Below are positions 12,279 through 21,007 of a DNA stretch of 22,328 nucleotides, piece by piece. A program made the position numbers and the translations under genes. The notes beneath the pieces were generated by a model that saw only the letters and a list, made by a program, of their open reading frames with translations, made no database searches and was not told where the DNA came from. The stretch is from positions 3,269,394 through 3,291,721 of the forward strand of contig JAAAKB020000008.1 of assembly GCA_010014835.2 (NCBI GenBank). The letters run 5' to 3'. Position 1 is the stretch's first letter; every line of letters starts with the position of its first letter. This DNA comes from Apostichopus leukothele. Lineage: Eukaryota; Echinodermata; Holothuroidea; Aspidochirotida; Stichopodidae.

Positions 12279-12788
12279 GTGCATAGGCCGAATAAAACAG
12301 TAAAGAATGTCGGTTTCACCGTGTTGAGATTTGAGCTTTCACTTACCAAACGAATGATATACAGTTACGCTTGTTTATTCTTCTACAGTTTGTTCAGCAA
12401 GCTACCACAGATCCCTGGTTTGTTTCACCGGCACCACCGACAAGTGTACCATAGAGACAATGATGTGGACATCGCATATTGTAAGTCACGTTTACACATA
12501 TATGTGTATGCACATCCAGTTTATTATATGATAACTCGAAATAAACTAGATATATACATTCATAGCACACAGTGCCGATATCGCGTCGACAGTCAGTACA
12601 CAAGCCTTTCCATGAATCTAGACGTAATGTTGACTATTCCAGCAAAGAAAGAACACCTATATAACACACCCTATTGTAAACTCGTTAGACAATTAATAAA
12701 TGACTATCACATAATAATACAAGATATGAGATTCCAAGTTGTTGAGGCTCTGTATTCAATAGAAACAATGCAGTTTGTCGGTATATAG
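12279..12788 (+). other. Unexplained long open frame (170 codons, stop to stop)
   Basis: This frame runs from just after a TAA at 12276 to a TAG at 12786. The first ATG is at 12354, which would give 144 residues. That is longer than expected by chance in AT-rich DNA, where stops come about every 16 codons. The translation is rich in Tyr, His and Arg, with no signal peptide, clear membrane segment or known domain. I do not recognise it. No transcription or splice signal supports it, so it may be a single-exon gene, an exon, a decayed transposon frame or chance. Confidence 0.25.
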
Positions 12789-12796
12789 TTGTAAAG

Positions 12797-12831
12797 ATGT
12801 ATCACCTATGTATCACCTAAGATGTATCACC
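12797..12831. repeat. Three copies of an 11-bp motif
   Basis: The motif atgtatcacct occurs at 12797 and 12808 head to tail. A third copy at 12822, lacking the last base, follows a 3-base spacer. It immediately precedes the 101-bp duplication. Confidence 0.8.
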
Positions 12832-12857
12832 GTAGTTTTCAACTTGGTGGGCTGAAC

Positions 12858-13060
12858 AACTGCCCAAAGTAACAATCCAGTGACCTTTGACATGAGTCTA
12901 TTATTCACCAATGTTTAAATGCATGGTGCATCACGTGGTCACAAAGACACTATTTTTTAACTGCCCATAGTAACAAGCCAGTGACCTTTGACATAAGTCT
13001 ATTATTCACCATTGTTTAGATGCATGGTGCATCACATGGTCACAAAAGACACTATTGTTC
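12858..13060. repeat. Tandem duplication of a 101-bp unit
   Basis: Two copies begin aactgccca at 12858 and 12959, with a period of 101 bases. Both contain ccagtgacctttgaca, then a shared run from tctattattcacca to gcatggtgcatcac, then cacaaa and gacactatt. Roughly nine in ten bases agree. The copies carry no coding signal. Confidence 0.9.
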
Positions 13061-13677
13061 TAATTTGGTTTATTTGGGGAAGAACAAGTCAAGACCTGTT
13101 GGGGAGGAGAGGTTGGGAAGATGAAATAAGGGGAGAGTTAGTTAGTGAATTACTCTGGTAGAAGATGGACTACAGCTAATGATACAGAGATGTAGTTTTT
13201 CTTATACTCTTGTCCGATTATTTTTAATACCTTTGAAGTAAAGACTTACAATAAACTAGAGATGTAGCTTTTCGCTATAATTGATGTCTATCTCCAATTT
13301 TTGTGTGTGAATTGTACATATTCAACCCAATGTTCCAGGTGGGAGAACATTATGACAGTTTTTCTTACAGTAGCATTTTGCAATTTCGAAACATTAATTG
13401 ATTCTTTCTGCTGTTTAGTGGTGGTAAAGTCCCATTATTAAAGTGGAATGTTTAAGTTTTAACACGAGCAACAGCCAATATACACTTTCACTTTCATGTG
13501 ATGAAAAGTTTTGCCAAATTTAAAAGTGGTCTAAAAAGCTATCCCAGTGTTACATTGTGTCACTTCAAGGAGAACATTTTGAATGATATTAGTTCAGACA
13601 CTTCCAAGATGGAATCGACCTACTTTGTTTTAGATTGTTTAATGATTTTTTTTGCTTTTTTTGCTCTTTTTCTTCAG

Positions 13678-13742
13678 GACTCTACTTTTTCTTCAACATG
13701 CTCACTGCAGTTATCTATAACGAGTTCAGAGGTTTCTTCTTT
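13678..13742 (+). CDS. Two-pore channel exon: end of segment IS6
   Basis: This 65-bp exon reads LYFFFNMLTAVIYNEFRGFFF after a split codon. It matches the end of segment IS6 of two-pore channels, where TPC2 and TPC3 have a motif close to NLLTAIIYxQFRGY. S6 lines the cation pathway, and the FRG arginine lies where these channels contact their phosphoinositide ligand; that last point is family knowledge recalled with moderate certainty. The acceptor is strong (a long T-rich tract ending ttcttcag) and the donor is gtaagt at 13743. The exon needs one base of a codon from a preceding exon, which I could not find. It lies on the plus strand inside the 18-kb B56 intron. Confidence 0.85.
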
Positions 13743-14348
13743 GTAAGTTTTTCCAAAAGAATTTTTAAAAACTATGTTCTTGTTTCATTTTGTGTGCAAA
13801 TGTGAATATAAAACATCATCGTAGTGGTAGCACTAACAAGTTTCAAGAATGGTTGAGGTTAGGGTTGCAGTGAAACTAGCCAACCCTGACTTTAGTTATG
13901 TCTTCTTCAAGCAAAGGCCCAGCAACTTGGTTTATGCAGGAATTACATCCTCTGTTCAATATTTTTCAAAATGTGTATGAATACAAGACGATGATAATTC
14001 TCATTTTCAACCCTGTCACTTTGGTTAGTATGAAAATTTATTCATGTCGGAATATAAACCTCTCTTTTAACATCGTCTGGTGGTATTGAAGAAAAACGTT
14101 TTTCCCACATAGTTCTTTTAGCTTTGTAAGAAGCCATGAGTATGTACCTCCTCCCAACCAACCAATCAACCAACCCCTCCTTCTCCACCCCCCCCCCCCA
14201 GCCTTAAAACAAAAAAGACATTTTAATTGAGGTCACAATACTGTTAGCTTAGACTACCAACCTGCTATTATCAACTCTTATAGGTAGGAGATTTGTTATG
14301 TGCTCCCCTATAAATTATCTTCCTTTTTTCCCTTCTTTGTTTTGGTAG
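13743..14348 (+). other. Intron within the two-pore channel fragment
   Basis: The intron runs from gtaagt to ttttggtag. It holds a small ATG-started frame at 13849-13980 of unknown meaning, a (ccaa)-rich stretch near 14154-14176 and a run of 12 C at 14188-14199. I see nothing else in it. Confidence 0.7.
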
Positions 14349-14449
14349 AATTCTATGCAAGCCAGTTACTTCAGGAGGAGGTTGGGCTTCCAAGCCGCCT
14401 TTGAGATGCTACGACGACAAGGAGGGCGCTATGTCAACCAACCATATAG
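14349..14449 (+). CDS. Two-pore channel exon: start of the domain I-II linker
   Basis: The exon encodes 33 codons plus two bases and starts in phase 0. Its core reads SYFRRRLGFQAAFEMLRR, which aligns with the vertebrate TPC2 linker segment SLFRRRLGTRAAFEVLSS. This cytoplasmic linker follows IS6 and leads towards domain II. The triple arginine and the RLG..AAFE pattern point to TPC2 or TPC3 and away from TPC1, whose linker differs. The acceptor is gttttggtag. The donor gtacac at 14450 is acceptable but not ideal. The split codon is completed by the exon at 15484. Confidence 0.9.
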
Positions 14450-14546
14450 GTACACAAGTTTCATCCTCATAACTACACTCGTAGTTAAAAGTACAACATT
14501 TTAACCCTTCTTTATTCTCTTTGAAAGCAGTGTGTTTTGACAAGTT

Positions 14547-14800
14547 CGCGGAGTGTTAGCTCAGTGGTTAACGCCGGTGCCTTTCAATCATAAGGTCCCG
14601 AATTCGAGTCACTACACGATTAAATGTATGTCGTCCAGTTACAGAGTTGTTGACAATGGACAATTCATAATCATGGACGTTATATATGAATGTAAGAGAC
14701 GGACTTCTGTCAACTTGCAGCTTTGATAAGCCAATGATGGCTTCTTCGCGAGTTCCTGCTTGCAAGAGGATCTAAGATACATACATACAATACATACAGG
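14547..14800 (+). mobile_element. tRNA-derived SINE
   Basis: The head looks like a tRNA. An A-box-like run ttagctcagtggttaacgcc near 14555 is followed at 14598-14612 by a B-box-like run cgaattcgagtcact. About 150 bp of unrelated body follows, containing gccaatgatggcttcttcgc (14731-14750), then a short atac/taca repeat tail at about 14778-14799. The layout of tRNA head, body and simple tail is typical of SINEs of Pol III origin mobilised by a LINE. The tRNA cloverleaf is degraded, so this is not a working tRNA gene. I could not see a convincing target-site duplication, so the ends are approximate. It sits in the second intron of the channel fragment. Confidence 0.75.
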
Positions 14801-15483
14801 CAATGGCTTAAAAAAAGTATAAACAGAGGAAGTTCACTCTCTTTTACTACAGTGCTTATATGGACACTTGTAACAATTATAATATTAAATGGGAACCATC
14901 AAGATTCTAATTGGATTTAAAAGTATTACTTGGACTTAGAATTAAGAGTTTGACCATCTCAATGGTCAACAAAAACACCTTCTATTCAACCGATTGTGCA
15001 CCATCCTGTCGTTTTTGATCCATTCAAGCTTGGATGGACACTTTCAGGTTTGTCGGGAGCAATGTTGGCAAGATGTGTTTTTGCTTTTGCTCCTGAAGTT
15101 TGGTTCAGAGCAAAGAAGGAGACATGATCTTCTTTTTTGCAAGCAGGAGATTTGTTTCATGTGATTGTAGATAATTAAAATGAAGCAAGTTAAGAATTTT
15201 AGCTGTGAAAACAAATTGAAAGATCAATAGCAAAACGTGGTCTTGATCATAGTATTCGATGCTTTGTCATAGTAAAATAAATACCTAAAGCAAACAGACT
15301 ATCTTGCCACAGAGTTCTTTTCTGTTGATAATTATGATATTAGGTGATAGGCCTACCCTTAAATTTAAATGAGGGTTTGAGCTTCAAACTTCAAATAGAA
15401 GAATGACACTCATTTTGCTTTTCTATTCTGGTTTGTTTCCTGTTCCCTGTTTCTGATTCCTGTTCTTTGCTATTCATTCTCAG
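14801..15483 (+). other. Intron sequence in the two-pore channel fragment
   Basis: This is the part of the channel intron right of the SINE. It is AT-rich and ends in a pyrimidine-rich tract and the acceptor attctcag before the exon at 15484. I see no exon or repeat. Confidence 0.6.
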
Positions 15484-15565
15484 TGCTGCGGTTGGTGCTG
15501 GTGTTGTAAAGTCTGTGATTCTACAAGCAAAGATCAAAAGAAGCGCTCGCAAAGCTATCATTCAG
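15484..15565 (+). CDS. Two-pore channel exon: middle of the linker
   Basis: The first base completes a codon from the previous exon, and 27 codons follow. The product includes GAGVVKSVILQAKIKRSARK and ends AIIQ. It fits the less conserved part of the TPC2 linker, where the vertebrate sequence has VLQKVQLDSSHKQAMM. Similarity here is weak and the call depends on frame continuity with its neighbours and on good splice sites (attctcag before, gtatgg after). The phases of all four exons fit together without a break. Confidence 0.75.
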
Positions 15566-15863
15566 GTATGGTAACTTGGGAGATTACATTTGCAACAAAA
15601 TTTGGCAAAAATGTGGTTGTTAGCCAGTGAGTAGTTTTACACTAGAAGAAGGGGGGGTGGGGAATCATTTGAACTCGCTCACTAGGCTTGATAATAGAAC
15701 AGTTGAAGAGTTAAGATGAGCAGTGGGTTATTTACCTCTGAAATACTCTCTATTTGTTGATGTAAATGGATTATGTCAACTTTAGGTAGAGACCATGCTA
15801 TTTACATCCTTGGTATATCTTATTTGCAGGAAATTAGCTTTCATTTGTTTGTTTTTCAACAAC

Positions 15864-16953
15864 AACAGTATATACACACATAAATATACAACAGTATATA
15901 CACACATGCATATACAGACATGAATATACAACAGTACACATGAATATACAACAGTATATATACATGAATATACAACAGTATATACACACATAAATATACA
16001 ACAGTATATACTACATGAATATACAACAGTATATACTCATATGAATATAGAACAGTTTATATACATGCATATACAACAGTATATACTCATATGAATATAC
16101 AACAGTACACACACATGAATATACAACAGTATACACACATGAATATACAACAGTATACACATGAATAATAGTATACACCATGAATATACAACAGTATATA
16201 CACACAAAAATATACAATAGTATAAACACACAGTGATATGTATACAACAGTATATACTCACATGAATATACAACAATATTTAATACATGAATATACAACA
16301 GTATATACTCATATGAATATACAACAGTACACACACACATGAATATACAACAGTATATACACACATGCATATACAGACATTAATATACAACAGTAATGTA
16401 TATACACACATGAATATACAACAGTATATACTCATATGAATATACAACAGTATATATACATGCATATACAACCTTATATACTCATATGAATATAAAACTA
16501 CCCACACATGAATATACAACAGTATATACACACATAAATATACAACAGTATAAACACACATGGATATACAACAGTATATACTCACATGAATATACAACAG
16601 TATATACTCATGAATATACAATAGTATATATACTCATATGAATATACAACAGTACACACACATGAAAATACAAAAGTATATACACACATGAATAATAGTA
16701 TACAAACCATGAATATACAACAGTATATACACACATAAATATACAACAGTATAAACACACATGGATATACAATAGTATATACACATTAATATACAACAGT
16801 ATATACTCACATGAATATACAACAGTATATACTTACATGAATATACAACAGTATATACTCATATGAATATACAACAGTACACACATACATGAATATACAA
16901 CACTATACACAGACATGAATATACAACAGTATACACAGACATGAATATACAAA
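15864..16953. repeat. Minisatellite of about 26-bp units, 1.1 kb
   Basis: The unit is close to gaatatacaacagtatatacacacat, with variants such as tactcatat, tatacatgcat and cacacacat at its right end. Roughly 40 copies fill the array. It has internal order: the variant atatactcatatgaatatac leading into acacac recurs at 16081, 16303, 16628 and 16853, and the rare variant gaataatagtatac recurs at 16163 and 16690. The array lies inside the third intron of the channel fragment. The minus-strand frames in it (repeats of Cys, Ile, Tyr and Val) are by-products of the repeat. Confidence 0.95.
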
Positions 16954-17158
16954 CATAGTTGTGAACGGAAGAGTTCCAGGAAACTTTCTAGTTCTTTGCC
17001 TTTGTAGGTCTTTGAGTCGTTAGTTTCTTTGCCATCCATTAGTATTTGTTGATCCTGCTTTAATATGTGACGTGTAGTTAACACAATATAATTGGTTTCT
17101 GTTAATGAGACATCAACTGATGAAGAATTTTAATTTCTTTTGTTTTCAATAAATGCAG

Positions 17159-17248
17159 GAGCTGGACTCCATGATGGGTAGCTCTCTCACCGCTGCTGAC
17201 TTTCAACAGCTCTTTGACGTCCTCGACCGTGAAACTATACGACCTACG
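17159..17248 (+). CDS. Two-pore channel exon: end of the linker before domain II
   Basis: The exon has 30 codons in phase 0, including SLTAADFQQLFDVLDRE and ending TIRPT. It aligns with the vertebrate TPC2 segment LLSAEEFQKLFNELDR, a helical part of the linker with a degenerate EF-hand look that comes just before segment IIS1. The acceptor is aaatgcag and the donor gtatca at 17249 is rather weak. In a whole gene the next exon would start the membrane segments of domain II. I found no such exon in the roughly 2.7 kb before the next B56 exon, so the channel copy appears to stop here. Confidence 0.9.
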
Positions 17249-17559
17249 GTATCATCAGCATTTATCTTCCTTGAAATCTAAAAAGTTATTCTATTATTTC
17301 TGTTTCTACTTTTCTTGCTCTTGTTAAATGGAAGAGTATGTGAGAATTGATAAGACCTTTGATGTGGTATTTCAGAGTTCCAGCTCCCAACTTGAGAAAG
17401 TGAAATTGTTTGTAATACCAACTACAAACTTGTCTCTGTCGTACCATTCTGAGCAAATTTCTTCTAATTCATGACATATTAGAGACAATAGTTGTCATCT
17501 GTCAGATTTTGAGTGATTTCATCAAAAAATTCAGTATTGTATACCTCATCAATGGACTA
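17249..17559 (+). other. Sequence between the last channel exon and the MITE
   Basis: I see no two-pore channel exon here. A stretch at about 17375-17410 has an acceptor-like tttcag followed by a short open run (SSSSQLEKVKLF in the channel phase), but it does not resemble the family and I do not call it an exon. Confidence 0.5.
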
Positions 17560-17966
17560 AAGGCCCGGTCACACTATATCGATTTTTTATCGGAATACTA
17601 TCCGATTTTCCCGGAGGAATCGAAACAGCCAGTTTTTCGTTCGGGTCTTCTAGCCACAGTGATAAAGGACCTGATTTGCTATCTGTTGAGCCATTCCGAT
17701 GTGGAATAGCCCTCTCCTAACTTTTGATATTGACTCCGTTTCCTTTTATCGGATAGCTATCCGATTTCTCTTCCGATTTTTATCGTTTTTCGATGTGACG
17801 TCACTTCAGAATGTAGTCCGTTCCAGAACCCCTCAGATTTGGAGTAGGTATTCGAATATTTCACTGCATTCATTACATTCACTACCACAAACCTCACTCT
17901 TCGGCCTAAAATCGGAAAAATCGGACCGTATTCCGGTAAAATATCGCTGTAGTGTGACCGGGCCTC
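17560..17966. mobile_element. MITE with long terminal inverted repeats
   Basis: The ends are perfect inverse complements over 16 bases: aggcccggtcacacta at 17561 and its complement ending at 17965. Weaker pairing continues inward to about 55 bases, including the shared pieces gga-atac and tccgatttt on each side. TA dinucleotides at 17558-17559 and 17967-17968 (CTA on both sides) suggest a TA or 3-bp target duplication, as in Tc1/mariner or Harbinger elements. At about 407 bp it carries no transposase. The overlapping frames on both strands inside it are not credible proteins. It lies in the interval where the channel copy ends. Confidence 0.85.
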
Positions 17967-19957
17967 TACAGTGAACATGTTTAAAGGTTACAAGTTTACA
18001 TGTAGTACAGTTTCTGTCTTAATTCTTTCCCCGAATCAGACATGACAGGTTTTGAGGTTCGAACGTTAATTCTGCATTATTTTCAAAATAGCTGTTCATT
18101 ATGGAAAAAAAATAATAATGTTAACAAAAAATTGATACATGTATCAGCTGTAAAGAACAAACAGCCTTGAAGCCAGAGCAGTGTTTGTGAGATTAAAATT
18201 TATAATGAACTGTTATTGGTATTGTAAACAAAGATGAGTGACAGTCACACTGTGTAAGTTCTATTATCCATAGATGAAATCAAATTTGCAGTGTGTTTAT
18301 AGACAGAAATATGACTTGTCAAACACACAATTAAATATTGAAAGCCCAACTAACACAGACTCAAATCCAAAAAAGGTCTGTCAAAAGACTTAGCATATGT
18401 TGGAAATGAGAGTAAAAGTGTTTCCTCAAGAGATTTTGTACAAAGATATTATCTTGTATAGTAAGCGCACTTTTTTTTTTCTTTTCTTTTTTTGGCATTT
18501 TTTTTATGTATACACTGGCTAAGGATTGTGACTGCAGGTGCTTCACCTTGATACAGTAACTGGAAGCATCCTTGGGGTTATTTTCTTCAGTAAATAAAAT
18601 TTTGGTGGTCAAAAGTTTAAATTCTATTTTGATAATAAGAAGTACATAATTATAGTAGCGTGGCTATATAAAGGCAGTATCATGTCAAGTAATGAATTAG
18701 AAAGTTGAAATTTCCAAAATTTAGCTTTTTGTATGTGATTAAATATCTTATGAAGATGCTAGTGCAATTGGTGATAAAATTGATTGAATCAAATGGAGTC
18801 TTTAATTAACACTTATTAATTAATGTTTCAATTGGTGAGAGAACTCACCAAGGTGTCTTTTTTTCATAATCAATAACAATCTAATTTGGATTATTACTTG
18901 GTAAGTGTGTTAAAACTTCACAAGCCAAATGCAGACAACTACGTAAAAATCTCAAAAGCAGCTAAATGTACAGTAGTCATTGTTGAACCAGTGTAAATCT
19001 CGTCTGTGTGTACTGTACACACCGGTAACTTTTAATATGGTCGGTCATTTCCAAGTATCGATCTGTCCATCCATGTCTTATACCTGTTTATACCGCTCAA
19101 ATCAATTGCCAGTTCTTTTACAAATTTTTTTTTTTAAAAAGGAGCAAAAAATTTCTAACTTATTTAAGACTGGTGGAGAGTAGTTTTTCCGCATTATCAG
19201 CCACCTCAGTGTATAGGGTTGCATTTTTTCTCCCCCTCAGGGCTTAATGCATTTCACTAAATGTGACACTGCACACCATCTAGCTGTAGTGTCATTGCTC
19301 GTAAAAATGATTTACCAATCTTTCTGCCTTTGGTGTAGATTTCTCTTAGTCTGCTTCCGAGTAGGTTTTAGCTAGATTGCTCTTCCTATTAATAACATAG
19401 AATCTTGCAGCTAGCACTTAGGTTTTGGCACCCCAAAAAACCAGCGTAGTAACAGCGGTTTGGGCTGCACTGCATGGGAATAAATCATATACAGGTAGTA
19501 CTGCGCATTGGAATGTATAATGAATATTAAGCATCAAACAGCGCCTGAAGGGGAGAGAAACTTCCTCTTTGAAAGAGGAGTGGAATTGTGGTGGAAACGT
19601 TTGAAATGAGTTATATAAGAATGATGGGGAAATGGATTGCATGTTCATAATGTTAAATTACTTTTTCAATAACAATATTATTTCAAACTAATTGTGAGAA
19701 GTATGTTGACCAAAAAAACCCCCAAAAAACAGGTTTATTGAAGGTTGTATTGGTGGTTGTACGTCAGGCCTCGTAGCAGGCGATCAGACAATAATGCCAA
19801 TGGTATTGGTTGAAGATTTAACTAGTTACCTGAAATGGAATGAAGAGAAAGAAACTTATGTCAGAACATTTATAGATATAAATGGAACGAATTAAATTGG
19901 TTGATAGCTACGATATCAGTATGATCAAGTGTGTTGTGTTCATTTTTGTCTTGACAG
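17967..19957 (+). other. PPP2R5: Right part of B56 intron 1
   Basis: This stretch is AT-rich with a T-rich run near 18471-18506. I find no exon of either gene and no clear mobile element on either strand. It ends in the acceptor gtcttgacag before B56 exon 2. Confidence 0.6.
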
Positions 19958-20059
19958 GTAGCATGCAATATTTTCAGAACTCTGCCTCCAAGTGATAATC
20001 CAGAATTCGATCCAGAAGAAGATGATCCCACATTGGAAGCATCCTGGCCTCATATACAA
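19958..20059 (+). CDS. PPP2R5: PP2A B56 regulatory subunit, second coding exon (residues 107-140)
   Basis: The exon has 34 codons in phase 0, starting [15 protein letters not shown], continuing [19 protein letters not shown]. This is almost the family consensus ([25 protein letters not shown]), so the call is very secure. One acidic residue of the usual EEDEP is Asp (EEDDP), a mild change. The acceptor is ttgacag and the donor gtaagc at 20060. Joined to exon 1 it gives a sequence with no missing residues against vertebrate isoforms, which shows that exon 1 and exon 2 belong together and that the channel exons between them are not part of this mRNA. Confidence 0.97.
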
Positions 20060-20914
20060 GTAAGCTAGAACATACAGAAGCATCAAATCCATCTTTTTCC
20101 TGAGTTTTTTAATCAATATTAGAAGATTCAAACACTCTTTATGGCCTTTAATTAATCATCCTCATTTATGCAGTGACAGCATAAATACATGTTATGGGAT
20201 CCAAACCTTCAAGTTCTGAATGGTTAGTTATTTGTTACATGTAGAGGAGGACTTTCCATCCAATAATAATTTGACTAATCATAGTAATCAATGACATGTG
20301 GTCCTTCAGTCCTTCATGACCAGTGTCTGACCAATGTGGCACTTATTCAATATCATTATAGTCGACAAGTTTGTTAACCATTGTTTATATGTGTATGTCC
20401 ATCATGTACCATTCCCTGACCAGTGGAGAGGTTATTATCTATTAAACACAAATCTAGGAGGAATTTGTCACATGGAACTATTTATCATGCAACAGGATGG
20501 GACCAATCAGTGACCATTAATGGGGTCCTTATTTATAGCAGACACTATTAAACAAAGGACCAGTTTAGGTACCAATGTACCTTAATTTTTATCCTTTATA
20601 CATAAATGTAGAACTAATCTTTATCGAAGGGGGGGGGGGGGGCCTGTAGCCATCCATTTACACAATCAGACAACCCCTACTTCTGATCCATTATTGTTCT
20701 AAGTAAGGTTTCGCCAATACTGTGAGTCCAGCTGTGCAAGGATGGATTTAGAAACATAGCTATTCCAGCAGCAGCAGCATTCTGTTATCGAACACACTTA
20801 AAATTCTAGTAACAGTAATCTCCAAAAGAAACTGTGCAGAAAACTTGTAACCTTTGCTTTATCTTTTGCTACATATTCATTCCTTGTTGTTGTTTTGATT
20901 TTTCCTTTTTCCAG
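20060..20914 (+). other. PPP2R5: Intron 2 of the B56 gene
   Basis: The intron runs from gtaagc to ttttccag and is about 855 bp. It contains a run of 14 G at 20629-20642, a likely length-variable site. I see no other feature. Confidence 0.85.
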
Positions 20915-21007
20915 ATCGTTTATGAATTTTTCTTAAGGTTTCTAGAAGTTCCAGATTTTAAACCAAGTGTAGCCAAAAGGTACATAGACCAAAAATTTGT
21001 TTTACAA
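20915..21007 (+). CDS. PPP2R5: PP2A B56 regulatory subunit, third coding exon (residues 141-171)
   Basis: The exon has 31 codons in phase 0, starting [17 protein letters not shown] and ending [14 protein letters not shown]. It matches the family segment [28 protein letters not shown] nearly residue for residue and forms part of the HEAT-like helical array. AKRYIDQ agrees with the alpha isoform, while FVLQ agrees with epsilon, so the gene looks like a single invertebrate ancestor of those isoforms. The acceptor is ttttccag and the donor gtaagt at 21008. The next expected segment (LLELFDSEDPRERD) is not found before the window ends. Confidence 0.97.

Noticed and set aside
13849-13980. A 43-residue ATG frame between the first two channel exons (begins MVEVRVAVKLANPDFSYVFF)
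   Set aside because: The composition looks protein-like and an acceptor-like gttgcag precedes its middle part, but it matches no channel segment and has no supporting donor.
14547-14620. A functional tRNA gene
   Set aside because: The A-box and B-box-like runs are there, but the cloverleaf does not close and the sequence continues into a SINE body and tail.
15782-17084. Several minus-strand frames of 60-120 codons rich in Cys, Ile, Tyr and Val
   Set aside because: They are read straight through the 26-bp minisatellite and owe their openness to the repeat. Overlapping frames show the same peptide pattern.
17699-17978. Overlapping frames on both strands of about 70-90 codons
   Set aside because: They lie inside the MITE and reflect its inverted-repeat structure. 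No transposase motif is visible.
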